From Macrocystis pyrifera (taxonomy: Eukaryota; Sar; Phaeophyceae; Laminariales; Laminariaceae), in contig JASSKH010000037.1 of NCBI GenBank assembly GCA_031763025.1, positions 3,038,001-3,102,000 on the forward strand: DNA of 64,000 nucleotides, read 5' to 3'. The notes beneath the pieces were generated by a model. It had not been told where the DNA came from and ran no database searches. It worked only from the letters and a program-made list of their open reading frames with translations. Position 1 is the first letter of the stretch, and every line of letters starts with the position of its first letter. Shown piece by piece: positions 55,219-64,000 of the stretch. The position numbers were made by a program, and so were the translations under genes.

Positions 55219-57606
55219 GTGGCATCCCCTAGCGAGTATGCCCCTGTTCTCCAAAAGTTGGACGATAGGGCGCTTGAGGGTCGTCCCGCCCGGCTTATAA
55301 GCCCCGGCGACGACTGCCCCGGTACCTCGGCTTTTGCCGAGCAATTCCGCGCGAACACGAGGGTTCCGGTCAGCACCGCTCGATCGTTGCTGACTCTACC
55401 TCCGTCGACGCCCGGCGGCGATAGGAAAGATTATCGTCGCCCCCCACCCCCAACACAAAAGACGCCATCAACTGCACACGTCACCGCAGAGGCCGCCTCA
55501 TCGCAATTCCCCGGAAACACGAGGGTTCCGGTCAGCACCGCTCGATCGTTGCTGACTCTACCTCCGTCGACGCCAGGCGGCGATAGGAAAGATTATCGTC
55601 GCCCCCCACCCCCAACACAAAAGACGCCATCAACTGCACACGTCACCGCAGAGGCCGCCTCATCGCAATTCCCCGGAAACACGAGGGTTCCGGTCAGCAC
55701 CGCTCGATCGTTGCTGACTCTACCTCCGTCGACGCCAGGCGGCGATAGGAAAGATTATCGTCGCCCCCCACCCCCAACACAAAAGACGCCATCAACTGCA
55801 CACGTCACCGCAGAGGCCGCCTCATCTTTCCACTTCTTCTGGGACTCCTCTTCGGTCTTTTCGCAGTGTTACCTGTGCGACATCGAACACGATGGCGTCA
55901 CATACAACTGTACTGAGCAGATGATGATGGCGCAGAAGGCCGCGCTCTTCGGGGACATCACAACTGAGCGCCGCATCAAAGCGACCCGCGACCCGGCCCA
56001 CCAAAAAGCACTTGGGCGAACCGTTTCCGACTTCGACGAAATGGTCTGGGAGCGACACCGCTACACCATCGTCCTCTACATTAACTTCTCAAAGTTCCGC
56101 CAACACCCGGAGTTACGGGAGGAGCTAATAGCAACCGGCGACAAGCACATCGCCGAGGCCAGCCCACACGACCTCATCTGGGGCATAGGCTTCAAGGCCG
56201 ACCATCCGGACGCCTGTGACCCGACGCGTTGGCGTGGTCGGAATCTGCTGGGCAGGATACTGATGGACGTTCGAGAAAACCTCGGCGCCAATCGCTCCGC
56301 CCAGCCTCCATTTCCTCCCTATCTTCACGACCAGGAGCCAACACCCGCCCCCACCGACTCCACCCGGGTCTCCCCCACAGCCGACGGCATCCACGAAACA
56401 AGCCCAACCCCTCCATGGCAACCGCCTACCTCTCCACTTGGGCCACTCCTACCGCCGTCTACCCCCGACGCCTACCCGAGCAGCCACTTTGCCCAAGGGT
56501 CCACCATCAACACCGCAGCCCACAGCCACCTCCCTACCCGCCGCCCGCCGATACCGGAACACGGACCATGCGGCATCATTACCGTCGACGACGCGTCGTT
56601 CACGACGAAAGTACCCGTGCACAGCGGCCCCACCGCCACTACGCGCCGCGAACTCGTGGCACTGCTCGATACCGGCTCGCCCCAGTCGTTTATCACCGCA
56701 ACCGCGGTGGAACAACTGAAGGCTTCCCAGGCAGCCACCGATGCGTGCGAACGACACAATTCCCCCCGTTCATGGGGAGGTTTCGGCACTTCAGCCCCCC
56801 TCTCCACCTCCGTCTCCATCCGCTTAAGCATCCAGTTTATGCGCCTCCAGTCCCCCACCGCTGCCCTGGCAGTATGGGCCTGCGTAGTTCCTGCAGGAAC
56901 CATGCAGCACCCCATCCTTCTGGGACGAGACAGCTGGATGCGCTTCGAGCAACGCTCGTATACCACGCTCCAGCAACAGCCCACCCCCCCCTACCAACCT
57001 CCCCGGCGAACCCGCGGTGAGCTCTCCTTGAACCACCATGACCCCAACGGAGCCTCAGCATTCATTCCCGACGATCGTTCCACTGACGACGTATACCCCC
57101 TCCGATTCGCCGGCAAAAAAGCTATTTCGCTTTCCTCCACCCTGCAAGCTCGTCAAGGTCAACCTGGCGCGTCAGTCAGGCGCTCCAGCATTTACCGGGA
57201 ACTACATGGTGAACATGCTCCCCCCCGAGAACCCCCTTTCCGACCCGGCCATTTTCGTCTCCGACGAATACCAAACGGTCCCACTATCTGGATCTACCGA
57301 TCTCGAGCCGGGCGACTTCCTCGGAACCTCCTGCTCCCCACTGGTACAGGTACCACGTTCCACCCTTGGTCACCCTTCCTTGGCCCCTCCCCATCCTCCT
57401 CCGATTCCGGATGTACATGCCCTCCACGACAACATCCCCGTGGCCGACCAGAGCCCATCGACAGACGACTCTCCTACCGCACCAACAGCCCCGTGCCCAC
57501 AACTTCTTGCACGCCCCAACGCCGACCAACGGGAAAGCTTCCTCGACCTCTGGGAACGTCTGCCGACACACCTATGCGACGTCAACTTCGACCTGCACGG
57601 TTCTAG
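55219..57606 (+). pseudogene. Polyprotein part: repeats, NADAR, protease
   Basis: A 795-codon open stretch. Residues 46-203 hold three near-identical Pro-rich repeats. Residues 204-356 form a NADAR (YbiA-like, former DUF1768) domain, with C-T-E-Q-M-M-M-A-Q-K-A-A-L-F-G-D, then LIWGIGF, then WRGRNLLGRILMDVR. A Pro-rich linker follows, then an aspartic protease with L-V-A-L-L-D-T-G-S-P-Q-S-F at about residues 480-491 and a second flap/core region (L-L-G-R-D-S-W-M). NADAR proteins hydrolyse N-glycosidic bonds in riboflavin-pathway intermediates or remove ADP-ribose from DNA guanine. Its role in an LTR element is unknown. Confidence 0.8.
55354..55827 (+). repeat. Three 162-base in-frame repeats
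   Basis: Units start at 55354, 55516 and 55678 (AACACGAGGGTTCCGGTCAG), 162 bases or 54 residues each. The third is cut short where the NADAR domain begins. The units are almost identical, so the expansion is recent compared with the age implied by the rest of the element. The protein repeat is Thr/Pro-rich (STARSLLTLPPSTPGGDRKD). Confidence 0.95.
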
Positions 57607-57619
57607 ATGAACCCCGTCG

Positions 57620-58876
57620 ATGATCAACAACCTGGGAGACGTCCTCTGCGAATTCCAGGACGTCTTCTCCACAACCAAGACTGACTTCGGCTCGTGCCCG
57701 CTCATGCCGTCCAAGATCACCGTACCCCCGGACAGCCCAACGGCTCGAGCTCCTTTCAGCGTACACCTACACGTTGGAGTACCGGAAGGGCACGGCCAAC
57801 GGCAATGCCGACTTCCTCTCCCGGCTTCCCCAACCAACCACCGACGCCGACCGCACCGGACGCAACCGCCGCACTGGCCCCGACACCGTCGGCATCTACC
57901 TCATCCGCCCCTGCAGCTTCGCGCCGAACGACCCTTCCACTCCGGGTATCGGCTTGGGTGGGCTCGTGTCCCCCCCTTCCAGACCCATCCCCACCGTCCA
58001 GCCGCCCCCCTTCACCGACGACGACTTCCGCGACTTTCGCCTACTCGGACCACGTATGGAGCACCACACCCTTTCCCCCGCAACCCAAACCTTCATCGGG
58101 CCTATTGCGACCCGCGACTCCACCACCGTACAGCTTGCCGGCACCGAGAATGCCGCCGTGAACACCGGAGCTCCTCCAGGCTCGGCTTCCATGCCGTCCG
58201 TCGTCTCTCCGCCGCCCACCATTGGCGCCACGACACCAGCCCTTCCAGGTCTGATATCTTCTCGGACCCGCCATCGCGTCGCCGCTGCCGCGGGAACCCC
58301 CGGCCTACAGCCGACTACCGGTTTGGACGCCGACCGCCACCCAAGCCATTGGCGCCCACTACGCAAAGATCGACCCCCCTCAACAACGCCCTCTCCGCCG
58401 GCACCAACACCGCCGGTAGTGCCCCTTCTTGAGCCCGTCGTCGAATCCGATGACAACCCCTACCTCCTCGCCTACGTCGAGCACTACACCTACAAAGCCT
58501 GGGCGCGAGAAAACCGCGCGGAGCCCCTGTGCTGCGCCACCATCCGCCGCCTGTCGTTGGACTCCCCCAGCCCCACGCCGCACGACCTCCTGGACTTCAT
58601 CCCCCCGGCCCGGCGCCCACAACTTTCAGACGTCCTCACTCTTGCCTCCAAAAGCAAGCTACACCGACGACGAAACCACCCTCCTGGTCCAACGACCACC
58701 CACAACCTCATCCGGGAACAGCCTACCACCTCCCGCCCCCTCTACCCCACGCGTCTACGTGCCAATGTTAATGCGCCCTTGGGTGCTGAACACATGCTAC
58801 ACCTGGGAGTGACCCGAACGGTCCGCATGTTGGCACGTTTCTTTTGGTGGATTGACATGGACGCTTCCGTCCGCTG
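57620..58876 (+). pseudogene. Gypsy pol: RT-start and RNase H-end parts
   Basis: The region opens with L-C-E-F-Q-D-V-F-S-T-T-K-T-D-F-G, the typical segment before a Ty3/gypsy reverse transcriptase. It includes LEYRKGTANGNADFLSRLP, the characteristic end of the RNase H domain (x-Y-x-x-G-x-x-N-x-x-A-D-x-L-S-R). Beyond it lies a Pro-rich connection to the integrase zinc-binding part (H-M-L-H-L-G-V-T-R-T ... F-F-W-W-I-D-M, then C-x2-C near 58890). The fossil is broken and not all expected parts are recognised. Confidence 0.7.
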
Positions 58877-60628
58877 GTGGGTCTGCGGTTGCCTTCAATG
58901 CCAGGTGCGGAAGACCTCTCGGCACACCATTCGTTGGCCCATCCTTTCTCTTCCTTCGCCCAACGGGCCTGGCATCACCGTCAGCGTCGACTACGTCGGG
59001 CCCCTGCCGTCCACATCCTCCTCTTCACAGACCGCTTCAGCCGCCGCGCCGATATGTATGCCGTTTCAGCGGCGCAGCTCACGGCCGCCGGCACTGCCGA
59101 CATCTTTCTGAACGAGTACATCCCTCTCTGGGGGTGCCCGGTTACACTTCTCTCCGACAACGGAATACACTTCACCTACAAACTTGTGAACATCGTCTAC
59201 GAATGCCTTGACGTTCACAAGGTCAACACCAGCTCCTACCACCCCTGCACCAACGGCGGCGTCGAGCGCGTCAACCACGTGCTGGCCCACATGCTCTCTA
59301 TAGTTGGCAACGAACAGCAGACCGACTGGGACGTGCTGCTCCCACACGTGTCGTCGGCCTACAACAATTCCGTGAACGCCGCCACAGGGCTTGCACCTAA
59401 CGAAATCCACATGGGCCGCCTTCCTCGCCTCCCGCTCTCGGTCTTCGAACCCGACAACATCGGCGGTCACCAACGCTTGGACCGCGATCACCTGGTTTAC
59501 ATCAACCTCGCCACCGATCGACAACGACGCGCCTATTCCCTCGTCCGCGAACTACACCGACTCACCGTCTCGCGTCTTCAGCGCCGCAATGCGCCCATCA
59601 TGGCCGCCCTCCTAGCACCCCCCCCCTTCACCGTAGGCGGCTGGGTTTGGGTCTACAACTCCGCCTCAACCATCAACCAAGGCGTCAAAAAGGGCACCGA
59701 CGCAACCGTCCTCAAGACGAAGCTTTCCCTGAACTGGAATGGCCCCTTCAAGGTCCTCGCCGCAGGGCCGACGCCCGCCTCAAACACCCCCGACAATCGC
59801 CCCCTTCACGACAAGCTACTTTTCCTCGACCTTCCATCCGACCTCCCGGGACGGGACTCCAAGCCACGCGTCTCTGTCCAACGATGCAAACTTTGCCGGA
59901 ACCCCGACGACACAGCGACATCCCCAAGCATCTGCCTGCGGACCTTACTACATACGTGCTCACAGCTTCTGCCGCCAAGTCCCCACCTTACCACGTCACC
60001 GTCGACGACGTCACTCTTCCACCGGAACGCCTCGAGGTCGAGCAGATCACTGGCCATCAACTCGTACGCGGCCGCGGCGGGGTCATCGCCGTTCTGTACG
60101 AGACTCACTGGACTGGACTTCTCAGCCCCTCTTGGGAACGCGAGCTGGACCTTCAACACTTCCGGCGCCACATCCTACTGTACTGGTCACGATCACCAAC
60201 CCAACACCGCCAGACGAACCGCCTCTACCGCCAGATGCGCATCGGCGCCGCTCACCGCGAACTGGCACGATCTGAAGGACAAATCTTCCTCGCCCCAGGC
60301 TACGCCTTGGTCTCCCGCCGCCTTTGGCTCCACAACTTCAGTACCACCATCCTGCCCTCCGGAGCACACATATGGTACAAGGCGCGCGACGGCCTTTGGT
60401 GGCTGGGCAAGGTCGCTCACAGCTCACCCCCTGACGCCTCTTCGGGAACTCCGCCGGAGCCTTCACCGGGAAGCTCCTACATCGTCCGGTTCCTGGACGA
60501 CCCCGGCCCGATCAAGATCGACCTCCAGCCCGCGCGCTACACTACAGCATGGAACGCCGTATACGGATCGTGGTGTCTTCAACGCCTGGGAATGGAACCC
60601 TAGCACGTGGGGTGCTGTGGAACTCTGA
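58877..60628 (+). pseudogene. Gypsy integrase core region
   Basis: DDE integrase core of Ty3/gypsy type. It shows F-T-D-R-F-S-R-R-A-D-M-Y at about 59023, V-T-L-L-S-D-N-G-I-H-F-T at about 59146-59181 and Y-H-P-C-T-N-G-G-V-E-R-V-N at about 59240-59278. These carry the three acidic sites. The downstream T-G-L-A-P-N-E-I-H-M-G segment is typical of gypsy integrases. The integrase would insert element DNA into the host genome. Confidence 0.85.
59647..60603 (+). pseudogene. Chromodomain-like and Tudor-like integrase tail
   Basis: The frame ending at 60603 contains R-L-E-V-E-Q-I-T-G-H-Q-L and Y-E-T-H-W-T-G-L-L-S-P-S-W-E-R-E-L, which fits a chromodomain (x-V-E-x-I-L ... Y-x-V-x-W-x-G ... W-E). Chromoviruses use such a domain to target insertion to marked chromatin. 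Further on, IWYKARDGLWWLGKV and YIVRFLDDPGPIKI look like an SH3/Tudor-fold reader. Both are inferred from pattern only. Confidence 0.55.
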
Positions 60629-60640
60629 TGTGTCCCGCGG

Positions 60641-62529
60641 AACCCCCACCGTTTCCACTCCCCCCCCAGGTTAGCCTTAGTTTAGTATTTTGTTGGTTCT
60701 GGGTATTTGGTTCTGGTTATTCTGCAATATCTTAAGCGTAGTTCTTCAGGGTTAGTCTTCAATAGTCGTCAGCAGTCATCTTCTTGGGAGTGTTTGTTTC
60801 CATCTACCGCCACCGGTATCGCTTGACCGACCCCGTGTTGGCTACCGATCCGAGGCCGTGTATGTTTGTTTTTTGGGTGTGTTTGGGAGTATCATCGTCC
60901 CCCCCCCCCCCCGTTTGTTTTTCTTCTTATCGCCCACGGCTCCGTGTAACCTCCTTACGTTCAGGTCACTGACTCGTAGCGATACCTTCATTTGCATTTA
61001 TGTTTGTACTCCACTAGCCTACAGCCCATTATCGGCGATATCACGCCGAGGCAAAATCGTGTTGAAGCCTGAGCTGTACTCTGACCTTAGTCGACTTCCG
61101 CCGACCTGTGTTTCAGACGGTCCTCGAGCTAAGACTATATCGAGCTTCCAGCTCACCCGTGTTTCTTCCATGTTTGACAAGTAGGGTCCCGATAGCATTG
61201 GCGCCCCGGAAGGTCGCTGAGTTATCGGCCATACATAAGCGGTTCGGACATGATCGATTTCTCCTGACCTGTGTCCAGCTTTTTGTCTGTTTTCTGGTCC
61301 CGATGGTACTTCGTTTCTCTTTCCCTTTTCTTCCTCTTTTCTTCTTGTTCGGTATTCCGCACACCCCTCTGTCCTCTGGCAAACGACACTACGTTTGATC
61401 TGTCGCCCCGGTTGACCGAGTTGCACACGCTAGTGTTTGGGCCCCGCGCTATCTACTAATTCGAACTGCACGCATTAGGTCGATTTTCTTGCGGATTTTC
61501 TTGCCGCCACCGTCTTTGAGTTTGTTTTTGTTGAGTTGGCTACGTTGCTACGTTTGCTGGTTTTGTTCACACCACGAACAGGTCTCCGAGACGCCGCGTT
61601 GTTTGTTGCGTCTCTCGGTTTTAGTAGTCCCTAGTGCACGCAGCCCTCATAGCACTCTAGCTGTGTCTCTTCTGTCTCGCGTGATGTCTACCTTGTTAGG
61701 ACCTTCGCCACAAGACAAAGCATGGAACCTAGCGGATATATAAATATATGTCTTTGAATTGTGATCACTGTCTCCTTTTTAGAGTTTCCTCGTTCGCCAA
61801 CCCGGTTCAGCGAACAACCCTTTCGTACCTCCTTGGGCCCCAGACAATGACCCCAGTACTACGCTTGTACGTCCTTCTTTTTCCTTCACTTCGGTCTTCG
61901 TTTTCTTCTTCAGCCTTCGCTTCGGTTTCTGTCTCCTTTTGCGTTCTTCTTTCTTTGTTTTCATTTTGGGTGATTTTTCCTTTCGCCTTTGCTTTGAGTT
62001 CTGTCTCTCTCTCTCCTTGAGTCTCCTTTTCAGTGGTTGTTCTCAGCGAACACCCCCTCGTCGTAGTATTTGGGTCTTATTACGAGGTGTGGGGGGATCT
62101 ATAGCCTCATTTCGTTTGTTTCGAATAGCCGCATCTTAGACCACCTTTTTCCTTGCCGTTTGGGATGAACTTTGTCATCACCCTCCGACCATCTTGTGGT
62201 CTGCATATACGACTATTCAGGGTGGGCTAGTGTGATATGGTTGGATTATTCATGAGCTATAGATATAGATAATACGTTGCAGTCTTGTAGTCTCACGAAT
62301 ACGAGAATAGTCCAAAGAATGGATTAACCCAGCGGATATTCCGTTAGTCGAGAGTAACGTTCTCTTAGGAATGTTCCTAGAGCGGAAAACCCCTTAGATG
62401 AGAGTAATGTTCCTTGACGCAGATAGGACTACCAAGTGAGAAGTTCTTATATTAGCAGAGGAACGACCGGTAGCCATAGGAAAGTTCTGTAGGCGTACAT
62501 CAGACAAGAGGAATTTAGGAGAGCTTGTG
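60641..62529. other. T-rich region, no gene recognised
   Basis: The plus strand is T-rich with CTTC/TTTC runs (61300-61360, 61870-62030) and a 14-base C-run at 60899-60912. It may contain the 3' untranslated end or LTR of the preceding element, but I could not match it to anything upstream. Two related boxes (TTCAGCGAACAACCC near 61806 and CTCAGCGAACACCCC near 62043) may mark an internal duplication. A GAGAGTAACGTTC / GAGAGTAATGTTCC pair lies near 62350 and 62400. Confidence 0.35.
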
Positions 62530-62533
62530 GCGT

Positions 62534-62575
62534 GGGGTGGGACGAGTATATCTGGGCGACGAGTCCCACCCCCCC
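62534..62575. other. Short perfect-arm hairpin
   Basis: GGGGTGGGACGAG...GACGAGTCCCACCCC gives a hairpin with a 10-base stem around a loop of about 18 bases. The function is unknown. Confidence 0.6.
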
Positions 62576-62764
62576 TACCTCTCACTTCTCTACCAGAGCA
62601 CCTCCTCAGCTCTCGCCATCAATAAGAAGATCTAAATCAGAAGAAGCGAAGCGCTGTTTTCCAGCTGCCAGAACCACCTGCGTCCCTTACCACTACCCTT
62701 ACCACTACCCTAGAGCGGCCTCCGCTTCATAGTACCCTATTATATACCTGGTATTTGTTTTTAC

Positions 62765-62953
62765 TAATGATCCCACACTAATTCCGCGAACAGTATTATA
62801 GTTTGTGCTCAAAAATATGTTGTGTGTGTTCTTCACGTTAAAATGATGGGTGGATGCAGGTGCTACTTCTAAACAAGTGTGCAGGGTTTCGTACGAGTAT
62901 TATTTCGCTCTTGCGCTACTCCGGCACCTCCCGGAGGGGAACCTTGTATATAT
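62765..62953. repeat. 190-base dispersed repeat, copy 2
   Basis: Same family and orientation as 40398-40590. It abuts the inverted duplication that begins at about 62950. Confidence 0.75.
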
Positions 62954-64000
62954 AATAAATACAACTATAATTACGTTTTTTGAGGTCGTTGTCACTTGCT
63001 AGCTCTTGGCAGACAGACCGACTGATAGACAGCTCTTCGCAAACAGCCCTTCTTCTTTGAAACAGCCGAACAGCCAAACAACCTTTCTTCCTTCTTTGAA
63101 ACAGCCGAACAGCCAAACAACCTTTCTTTCTTCTTTCTTCTTCGCCAAACAGCCAAACAACCTTTCTTCTTTCTTCTTCCGCAAACTGCCAACCAATAGA
63201 CAGCTCTTCGCACGACGCCTAAATAAGGCGTCTCGCCTTCGACGAACGGCATAGATAGGTGCAGCTGTCGGCGGCCAAGCTGCTGCCGTCGGTGGCGAAC
63301 CTGCTGGTGCTGCAACCCCCGCTTCTCCCTTCTCCACGCCCCCTAAGCTCACCTCCCCCTCGTCGAGAGGCGCGTGGTCCTCTCCCTCTGGCAAGAGAGC
63401 GGCAACGACAAAGACCGACCTGGTGCCGGCTGGTGTTTGCGACCAGTGCACGGACCAGCACTTGGTCAAGAACTCCGCGCCTGGTGGCAAAAACGTGGCC
63501 TTCGCCACCTGCGAGGATCTCACGTGCGCTGGTGGCGGGATCATCCTGACAGGGCAACCGACTGCGAGTTCTGTGCTCGCCAGATCAAGGAAGGGACTGT
63601 CTCGTACCCCCTCGAGACTGCTGACAGTGGTGAGTGTCTTATGTCTATTGTGCATGCTGTATGTTGCCAGTACGTTTTTTCGGGGTTTTCAATTGCCTTT
63701 TTGCATACAAACCTACGTCAAAGCGTTTATTTTCTTTTTTTACTCATCCATGCTCGTTCTTTCCCCTTCGTGCGTTGGGTCGGCTCCTCTTACACACAAT
63801 GCACGCGAACGCGAACATGTACAACTGTTTGCGGGATGTGAAGCACACGATTTCTGTGTGTACATGTTTTGGTGAACCCACGTACCCATTTTGCTCGTTT
63901 TCGGCTGACGCTGCTGCTGGTGCTGTCAGCGCCACGCCATGAGTGCTACTGCTGCTGCTGTGCACCTGCTTCTCCTGTGCACTCGCTGCTGCTGTAGTGC
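62950..64000 (+). repeat. Inverted duplication, right copy
   Basis: Reverse complement of about 3950-5050. The VNTR at 63060-63190 has about three units (two on the left side). The end of the window matches the (CAG)-rich stretch at 3955-4010, so the homology probably goes on outside the window. Confidence 0.85.
63250..63630 (+). pseudogene. Cys-rich finger exon candidate, right copy
   Basis: The paralogue of 4409-4790. One frame reads an Ala/Gly/Pro-rich lead, then SSPSGKRAATTKTDLV and C-D-Q-C-T-D-Q-H-L-V, then A-T-C-E-D-L-T-C. The D-C-E-F-C-A-R-Q-I-K-E-G-T-V part is in another frame and runs to the donor GACAGTG|GTGAGT at about 63622-63636. The CDQC pair, ATC..C pair and CEFC pair could bind two zinc ions. 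The family is not recognised. Any further exons lie outside the window. Confidence 0.4.

Larger units (their letters stand above)
52640..60640 (+). mobile_element. Ty3/gypsy-like element with NADAR domain, broken
   Basis: A GC-rich (C-rich plus strand) block with gag-like, NADAR, aspartic protease, reverse transcriptase-start, RNase H-end, integrase, chromodomain-like and Tudor-like parts in Ty3/gypsy order. Limits are approximate because no LTR pair was recognised. Possible LTR sequence could lie in 52.3-52.9 and 60.6-62.5 kb, but the two do not align by eye. The element is broken at a handful of places and is a fossil. Its composition (many Pro, Thr, Ser) differs sharply from the AT-richer surroundings. 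Confidence 0.85.

Noticed and set aside
60641-62529. 3' LTR of the gypsy-like element
   Set aside because: No stretch could be aligned by eye with 52.1-52.9 kb, so LTR limits are not claimed.
1-64000. tRNA or rRNA genes
   Set aside because: No B-box-like GGTTCGAATCC with a matching cloverleaf and no rRNA core sequence was found by eye. A tRNA scan was not possible.

Overview
The window is eukaryotic nuclear DNA, dense in repeats and poor in host genes. The evidence is two LINE-type reverse transcriptase relics, three LTR-type elements (one with a primer site matching the anticodon arm of initiator methionine tRNA), long CAG and poly-G tracts, several satellite-like arrays and exon-like fragments next to GTGAGT or GTAAGT donors. 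The repeat style (CAG tracts, GTAC-rich palindromes, mixed Copia, Ty3/gypsy and LINE content) would suit a macroalga or another repeat-rich protist, for example a brown alga. That is an inference and I cannot name a species. I recognise no tRNA, rRNA, CRISPR array or complete conserved host gene.

Layout. 1-1.2 kb: degenerate G-rich minisatellite. 1.35-1.63 kb: possible exon. 2.0-4.8 kb, minus strand: possible split host gene with Cys-rich fingers and an OTU-like C-terminal half, its putative introns filled with CAG composite repeats. Its 3.95-5.05 kb part has an inverted copy at 62.95-64.0 kb. 5.9-7.3 kb: repeat R1, whose second, inverted copy (26.2-29.7 kb) carries a LINE fragment. 8.47-9.86 kb: a candidate TIR element. 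11.6-13.6 kb: a cluster of GGGTACCC-type palindromes. 15.5-21.6 kb: a satellite array (about 165-195 bp monomers) interrupted by a block holding a second LINE fragment.

30.14-38.39 kb: an 8.25 kb LTR retrotransposon with no recognisable coding interior. It sits in the first of two tandem 465 bp units, and the second unit is an empty site. 39.3-40.15 kb: an AGTACT-rich array. 40.6-45.8 kb: two long direct repeats flank an array of TAACATTATGTTA-like palindromes that contains two copies of a 105-107 bp MITE. 46.01-52.14 kb: a Copia element with 5-bp target duplication and half-tRNA primer site, broken. 52.6-60.6 kb: a broken Ty3/gypsy-like element. Its polyprotein carries a well-conserved NADAR (YbiA-like, ADP-ribose/N-glycosidase) domain, preceded by three near-identical 54-residue repeats. 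Its integrase end has chromodomain-like and Tudor-like modules. The NADAR capture is the most interesting biology here.

The parts do not form an operon or pathway. The window is best read as nested insertions, with three informative empty-site or flank comparisons (LINE in R1, LTR element in the tandem unit, Copia with GAATT duplication) and several unfamiliar tandem arrays.
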